Notes under the pieces: generated by a model | What the model was told of the DNA's origin: nothing | Seen by the model: the letters and a program-made list of their open reading frames with translations, nothing else | The model's database searches: none | From: Notospermus geniculatus | Taxonomy: Eukaryota > Nemertea > Pilidiophora > Heteronemertea > Lineidae | DNA length: 64,000 nt | Direction: 5' to 3' | Assembly: GCA_002633025.1 (NCBI GenBank) | Contig: NMRB01000194.1 | Span: 62,001 to 126,000 of the forward strand | Shown: piece by piece, positions 63,877-64,000 of the stretch | How the letters are laid out: the number at the start of each line of letters is the position of its first letter | Position numbering within the stretch: the first letter of the stretch is position 1 | Made by a program: the position numbers and the translations under genes

Positions 63877-64000
63877 CCCAGTGTCCCTCTCATCTAGACT
63901 ACATCCTTGTCAATTTGACGTTACAGGAAAGATAAACTCATAGCGTAAAAAAGTTCCAGTGCGACAGACATTTTCAGTATCAGGAAGGTCAAATATTTTT

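Larger units (their letters stand above)
6133..64000 (-). other. onecut: Large Onecut intron (incomplete; runs past the window end)
   Basis: No minus-strand segment upstream of the homeodomain exon encodes recognisable cut-domain residues, and no long minus-strand open frame of the kind expected for the N-terminal exon is present; the longest is about 128 codons and unrecognised. In other animals the cut domain sits in the preceding exon and is separated from the homeodomain by a long intron. The rest of the window is therefore inferred to be intron, at least 57.8 kb. A small alternative linker exon, as reported for an HNF6 isoform, could still be hidden in it. Confidence 0.65.

Noticed and set aside
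1-64000. CRISPR arrays, operons, bacterial genes
   Set aside because: Intron-exon structure, SINEs, MITEs and very low coding density show eukaryotic DNA; the tandem repeats have no unique spacers of constant length.

Overview
This is metazoan nuclear DNA, gene-poor and repeat-rich. The one gene that can be named with confidence is the last coding exon of a Onecut (HNF6-type) transcription factor on the minus strand near 5.84-6.13 kb. It carries the Onecut homeodomain with its diagnostic F48/M50 pair, a splice acceptor with branch-point and pyrimidine tract, and the C-terminus with its stop. No cut-domain exon was found upstream on the same strand, so positions 6,133 to 64,000 read best as part of one very large intron (at least 57.8 kb). 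Positions below about 4.4 kb are downstream intergenic DNA. The organism is probably a marine invertebrate (echinoderm, hemichordate, mollusc or similar). The grounds are the Onecut sequence, frequent TAGGCCTA and TACATGTA words, tRNA-type SINEs and numerous small inverted-repeat elements. The phylum cannot be fixed by eye.

Layout: 0-4.4 kb intergenic, with a perfect foldback at 0.8 kb; 4.4-5.84 kb probable Onecut 3' UTR or downstream flank, holding a dense cluster of RFX/X-box-like palindromes; 5.84-6.13 kb Onecut exon; 7.4-9.7 kb a tandemly duplicated 1.0-1.3 kb repeat; 13 kb minisatellite; 14.5 kb foldback MITE; 14.9-15.8 kb a terminal-inverted-repeat (TIR) element built of 302-bp units; 17.8-20.1 kb a recent ~1.03 kb duplication carrying an exon-like module; 20-36 kb mostly unique sequence with a few MITEs and one hairpin; 36.7-43.8 kb fragments of a dispersed family with a hammerhead-like hairpin, a piggyBac-type MITE, two SINEs, perfect palindromes and a triplicated estrogen-response-element-type palindrome; 44.5-45.1 kb an 83-bp minisatellite; 50 kb a 289-bp MITE and a TATA-like small-ORF locus; 51.9-52.2, 54.1 and 57.8-58.2 kb tandem repeats; 56.6, 61.4, 62.5 and 63.5 kb further inverted-repeat elements.

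Besides Onecut, several plus-strand segments have good splice acceptor and donor signals around short open frames (18.28, 19.56, 26.58, 31.82, 49.83 kb). They could be exons of a nested or antisense transcript, but matches this good also occur by chance in 64 kb, so they are kept at low confidence. The most notable non-gene signals are clustered transcription-factor palindromes: RFX-like near the Onecut 3' end, nuclear-receptor half-site arrays inside repeats, and the ERE-like triplet.
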